From an uncultured Pseudomonadota bacterium (GTDB taxonomy: Bacteria; Pseudomonadota; Gammaproteobacteria; Steroidobacterales; Steroidobacteraceae), in the NCBI GenBank assembly GCA_903890265.1, contig CAITAM010000054.1:1-8218 (forward strand): 8,218 nucleotides of DNA. Reading direction: 5' to 3'. Below are positions 5,293 through 8,218 of this stretch, in pieces. The notes beneath the pieces are model-generated. The model saw only the letters and a list, made by a program, of their open reading frames with translations, was not told the DNA's origin and ran no database searches. The position numbers and the translations under genes are program-made. How positions within the stretch are numbered: the first letter of the stretch is position 1; the number at the start of each line of letters is the position of its first letter.

Positions 5293-7751
5293 TCAATCTC
5301 GGCACCAGCTTCGACCGGCTCTACGTCTGGACGATCACGCGCATCGCGTCGCTGTGGATACGCCCGACCGCGCTGCCGGTGAACCGGGTGGCGAGCCTGC
5401 GCGGCCGTGGCCGGCGCGTCATCTACCTGCTCGAGGAGCCGGCGATCTCGGACCTCATCGCGCTGCAGCTCGCCTGTCGTCGTCACGGCCTGCCGCCGGC
5501 GACCCGACGGCTGCGCCTCGGCGCGCTGACCGAGGGGCGCTCGACGCTCTACCTGGAGCGGGACCGCGGACCGTTTGGCCTGCGGCGGGACCGGCGCCTG
5601 CCGCGGACGCTGGAGAAGGTCGCGGCCGCCGCGGTGGCGGCCGGTGACACGGACGTGGACCTTGTGCCGGTCGCGGTGTTCTGGGGCCGTGCGCCCGGGC
5701 GTGAGCCCGGCTGGCTGGCGCTCCTGTTCAGTGCCGGCTGGGCGTTCACGGGCAGGTTGCCGCGGTTCATCGGGACCCTGGTCAACGGGCGCATGACCTT
5801 CGTGCACTACGGCGAACCCGTGTCCCTCGCACAGCTGGTCGGTGACGACCCGCGCCGCCTGCCGCGGCGCATCGCCAAGCACGCCCGCACGGAGCTGGCG
5901 ACCACGCGGGTGGCCGTGCTCGGTCCCGACCTCTCGCACCGGCGCACGCTGACCGGCGAGATCCTGATGACCCGCGCCGTACGGGCGGCGGCAGCGGCCC
6001 GGGTGAAGTCCGCCGGCGTGTCGCGCCGCGCCGCGCTGCAGGTTGCGCGCCGGTACGTGGACGAGATCGCCGCCGACTACTCGCCCCGCTTCGTGACGCT
6101 CATGTCGCACGTGCTCGGTCGGCTGTGGAACCGCCTCTACGACGGGGTCGAGGTACTGGGCGCGGACCGGCTCGGCGTGGCCGAGCGCGGCGCGCAGCTC
6201 ATCTATGTTCCGGCGCACCGCAGTCACATGGACTACCTGCTGCTGTCCTACGTGATCTACCACCAGGGTTATCCCGTGCCGCACATCGCCGCCGGCATCA
6301 ACCTCAACCTGCCGGTGGTGGGTCGACTGCTGCGGCAGGGCGGGGCGTTCTACCTGCGCCGGGGATTTCGCGGCGACGAGATCTACCCGGCCGTCTTTTC
6401 GCAGTACCTCGCCCGGATGATGGCGCGCGGTCACTCGGTCGAGTACTTCATCGAGGGCGGGCGGAGCCGTACCGGGCGGCTGCTGCCGGCCAAGACCGGC
6501 ATGCTGTCCATGACGGTGCGCAGTTTCATCGCCGATGCGAAGCGACCGGTCGTCTTCATGCCGGTTTACTTTGCCTACGAGCGGATCTTCGAGGCACGGG
6601 ATTACCTCTCGGAGCTGTCCGGCAGCAAGAAGCGCAAGGAGTCCGTGCTCGGGCTCCTGGCGACGCTGCCGAAGCTCAAGCGCCGGTTCGGTCGGGTGTA
6701 CGTCAGCTTCGGTGAACCGCTGGCGCTCGACGCCTGGCTGGACTCGCGGGTACCTGACTGGCGCGCGACCCGCGCCGGCGAGGTGCGCCCGCCCTGGCTG
6801 TCGGGTTTTGTCAGCGGGCTCGCCAAATCGCTCGAGACCCGCATCAACGCGGCCGCCGTCGTGTCACCGGTGGCGCTGCTCGCCACGGTCCTGCTGGCCA
6901 TGCCGAAGCAGGCCATGGTCGCGCGTGACCTCGAGGAGCAGCTCGAACTGTGCCGGCTGCTGCTGAAGGGCGTCTGGGTGACGCCGCTGTCCGCCCCGGA
7001 GGTGATCGCCTACGGGGAGCGGCTCGGGATGGTCAGCCGGGTGCCGCACGCGCTTGGCGACATCGTCAAGATGTCGGAGGATTCCGCAATTCTCGCCACC
7101 TATCCACGCAACAACGTGATGCACCTCTTCGCGCTGCCGTCGCTGGTCGGCTGTGCGTTCCTGGACGCCGAGGAACTGTCCACGGCAGACCTGGTGCGGC
7201 TGGTCGGGCGGGTCTATCCGTACCTCGCCGAGGAGCTCTGCCTGCCGCCCGATTCGGGTGAACTCCCGGCGGCGATCGGGGCCCTGCTGCGGCGCTACGG
7301 CGAACTCGGCCTGCTGGAGCGGCTGGACGGCGTGGAGGGCGAGCGCTGGCGGCGCCCGGCCGCGGCGACGCTGCGCGCGATGCAGCTGTCCGTGCTGGCG
7401 CAGATCATGCTGCCGCTGCTCGAGCGCTATTACCTCGTGCTGGCCTCCCTCCTGCAGGCAGGCTCCGCGACGATGACCCAGCACGCGCTCGAGGCGCGCT
7501 GCCAGGCGATGGCGAGCCGGATCGCCCTGCTCTATGAACTCGCGTCGCCCGACTTTTCCGACAAAACGCTGTTTCGTGACTTCATCGACCAGCTGCGCGC
7601 CCGGGGCGTGCTGGCGGTGCGGGAGGACGGCACGCTGGCCTTCGACTCGACGCTCGAGGCGGTCGCGTACGACGCGCAGCGCGTCCTGGCCGAGCGGATC
7701 CGCCACAGCGTGCTGCAGGCGACCCTGAGCGAGCGGCCGCGCCCGGTCTGA
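5289..7751 (+). CDS. plsB: Glycerol-3-phosphate acyltransferase PlsB
   Basis: The 820-residue product matches E. coli PlsB (about 807 residues) from end to end. PlsB transfers an acyl group from acyl-ACP or acyl-CoA to sn-glycerol-3-phosphate, making lysophosphatidate at the inner membrane, the first step of phospholipid synthesis. All four acyltransferase blocks are intact. Block I is HRSHMD (310-315), with catalytic His310 and Asp315. Block II is GAFYLRR (352-358). Block III is EYFIEGGRSRTGR (385-397), with Glu389 and Gly390. Block IV is VVFMPVYFAYE, with Pro425. Positions run four higher than the E. coli numbers. Further PlsB marks are VPVAVFWGRAPGRE in the N-terminal part, the WNRLYDGVEV stretch before block I, VPDWR after block IV and YPRNNVMHLFALPSLV near residues 602-617. 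The ATG shares ATGA with the upstream nuclease stop, so no separate ribosome binding site is needed. No divergent dgkA lies beside it, unlike in E. coli. Confidence 0.97.
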   Translation: MINLGTSFDRLYVWTITRIASLWIRPTALPVNRVASLRGRGRRVIYLLEEPAISDLIALQLACRRHGLPPATRRLRLGALTEGRSTLYLERDRGPFGLRRDRRLPRTLEKVAAAAVAAGDTDVDLVPVAVFWGRAPGREPGWLALLFSAGWAFTGRLPRFIGTLVNGRMTFVHYGEPVSLAQLVGDDPRRLPRRIAKHARTELATTRVAVLGPDLSHRRTLTGEILMTRAVRAAAAARVKSAGVSRRAALQVARRYVDEIAADYSPRFVTLMSHVLGRLWNRLYDGVEVLGADRLGVAERGAQLIYVPAHRSHMDYLLLSYVIYHQGYPVPHIAAGINLNLPVVGRLLRQGGAFYLRRGFRGDEIYPAVFSQYLARMMARGHSVEYFIEGGRSRTGRLLPAKTGMLSMTVRSFIADAKRPVVFMPVYFAYERIFEARDYLSELSGSKKRKESVLGLLATLPKLKRRFGRVYVSFGEPLALDAWLDSRVPDWRATRAGEVRPPWLSGFVSGLAKSLETRINAAAVVSPVALLATVLLAMPKQAMVARDLEEQLELCRLLLKGVWVTPLSAPEVIAYGERLGMVSRVPHALGDIVKMSEDSAILATYPRNNVMHLFALPSLVGCAFLDAEELSTADLVRLVGRVYPYLAEELCLPPDSGELPAAIGALLRRYGELGLLERLDGVEGERWRRPAAATLRAMQLSVLAQIMLPLLERYYLVLASLLQAGSATMTQHALEARCQAMASRIALLYELASPDFSDKTLFRDFIDQLRARGVLAVREDGTLAFDSTLEAVAYDAQRVLAERIRHSVLQATLSERPRPV

Positions 7752-7764
7752 CACAAATCTTGTG
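7752..7764 (+). repeat. Inverted repeat directly after the plsB stop
   Basis: CACAA-ATC-TTGTG is a perfect 5-bp inverted repeat with a 3-nt centre, starting at the base right after the plsB TGA. It is AT-richer than its surroundings and is not followed by a T-run, so it resembles a protein-binding dyad more than a terminator. No function can be assigned. Confidence 0.4.
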
Positions 7765-7927
7765 CGCTGCGGGACGCGATCGTTGTTGTTTATGTAGAGC
7801 GGTTTACCGGAAAATGACAACGAACGTGCTGCGGCCGGCGCACTATATCGCCGTGGCGAGGGACGTTGACCGGATGCGTCCGCCTTAAGACCTCGCGGCG
7901 CTGCTAAGTCCTTAACGGGGGTGCTCG
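7765..7927 (+). promoter_or_regulatory. Intergenic region upstream of the DUF1302 gene
   Basis: This stretch has no credible open frame and is clearly AT-richer than the genes. A T-rich run, TTGTTGTTTATGTAG (7783-7797), could serve as a poor terminator tail for plsB or as part of a promoter. TATATC at 7844-7849 is the best -10-like hexamer, but nothing like a -35 box stands 16-18 nt before it. CCTTAA occurs twice, at 7883-7888 and 7910-7915; the outer TTAAG/CTTAA bases are complementary and end just before the ribosome binding site. GGGGG at 7917-7921, 6 nt before the ATG at 7928, is the likely Shine-Dalgarno. Confidence 0.35.
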
Positions 7928-8218
7928 ATGCTTGTACGTAACGTCTCGTCCGATGCCTGCGGGCGCCCGCGCCATGCGCTGAGCGCGGCTGTTGCCCTTG
8001 CGCTGGTAACGCCCGGCATCGCCGGCGCGGTGGACTTCCAGCTCGCCTCGGGCGAGGTCACCGGCAGCTGGGACACCACGCTGTCCTACGGGCAGTCGTG
8101 GCGGGCGCGCGATCAGGAGCTCAACAGCATCGGCATTGCCAACGGCGGCCGCGGCTATTCGGTCAACTTCGACGACGGCAACCTGAACTACCAGCGCGGC
8201 GATGCGTTCAGCAAGGCG
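7928..8218 (+). CDS. DUF1302 family outer-membrane protein, N-terminal part
   Basis: The gene runs off the right edge; 97 residues are visible. The first 34 form a signal peptide: a positively charged start (Arg4, then RPRH at 13-16), the hydrophobic stretch ALSAAVALALVTPGI and a probable AGA cleavage site before VDFQ. The mature start has the DUF1302 signature: a FQLASGEVTGSWDTTLSYGQ strand, then SWRARD, an ANGGRGYSVN segment and DDGNLNYQRGD ending the visible part. Family knowledge: DUF1302 proteins are large (roughly 500-700 residues) predicted outer-membrane beta-barrels, usually encoded next to a DUF1329 periplasmic protein and often an MMPL/RND-type transporter. They are suspected of moving hydrophobic compounds, but the function is not settled. 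The ATG follows GGGGG at a 6-nt spacing. The partner genes, if present, lie beyond the window. Confidence 0.85.
   Translation, partial: MLVRNVSSDACGRPRHALSAAVALALVTPGIAGAVDFQLASGEVTGSWDTTLSYGQSWRARDQELNSIGIANGGRGYSVNFDDGNLNYQRGDAFSKA

Noticed and set aside
5169..7820. Two long minus-strand open frames (421 and 318 codons) opposite plsB
   Set aside because: PlsB matches its family end to end on the plus strand. The antisense frames show no domain and only the Arg/Gln/His-rich composition of shadow frames.

Overview
The window is very GC-rich, with strong G/C preference at third codon positions. It carries a full-length PlsB-type glycerol-3-phosphate acyltransferase and an ErfK/YbiS-type L,D-transpeptidase, and it ends in a DUF1302 protein. 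Together these point to the chromosome of a high-GC gammaproteobacterium. I cannot place it more precisely. I see no tRNA, rRNA, CRISPR array, insertion sequence or integrase.

Layout. (1) Positions 2-568 hold the C-terminal part of an L,D-transpeptidase that crosslinks peptidoglycan or attaches proteins to it. (2) Positions 606-1763 encode a GT4 glycosyltransferase of the lipid/mannosyl type, starting with TTG behind a good Shine-Dalgarno. (3) Positions 1833-3443 encode a diverged contractile-tail sheath protein with its own ribosome binding site and a possible promoter, but with no tube, baseplate, terminator or ATPase gene on either side. (4) Positions 3496-3954, on the minus strand, encode a DUF4442 hotdog-fold thioesterase-like protein that converges on the sheath gene. 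(5) A divergent intergenic region (3955-4069) then opens a plus-strand run. It contains an alkyltransferase-like DNA-repair protein (4070-4441), a small alpha/beta hydrolase (4475-4984), a single-domain GIY-YIG nuclease (4996-5292) and plsB (5289-7751). Spacings are 33 nt, 11 nt and a 4-nt ATGA overlap, so this looks like one operon, perhaps with an internal promoter ahead of the hydrolase. (6) A 176-nt intergenic region with small inverted repeats precedes the signal peptide and N-terminus of a DUF1302 outer-membrane protein (7928 to the window end).

Functionally the window is mostly envelope and lipid metabolism: peptidoglycan crosslinking, glycosyl transfer, phospholipid initiation by PlsB, and an outer-membrane barrel. 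A small DNA-damage pair (ATL plus GIY-YIG) sits in front of plsB. The item most worth a second look is the solitary sheath protein. It keeps recognisable sheath sequence from end to end, but several core motifs have drifted and no partner genes are in view. The tryptophan-glutamine variant of the ATL active-site motif and the translational coupling of the nuclease to plsB are secondary points.
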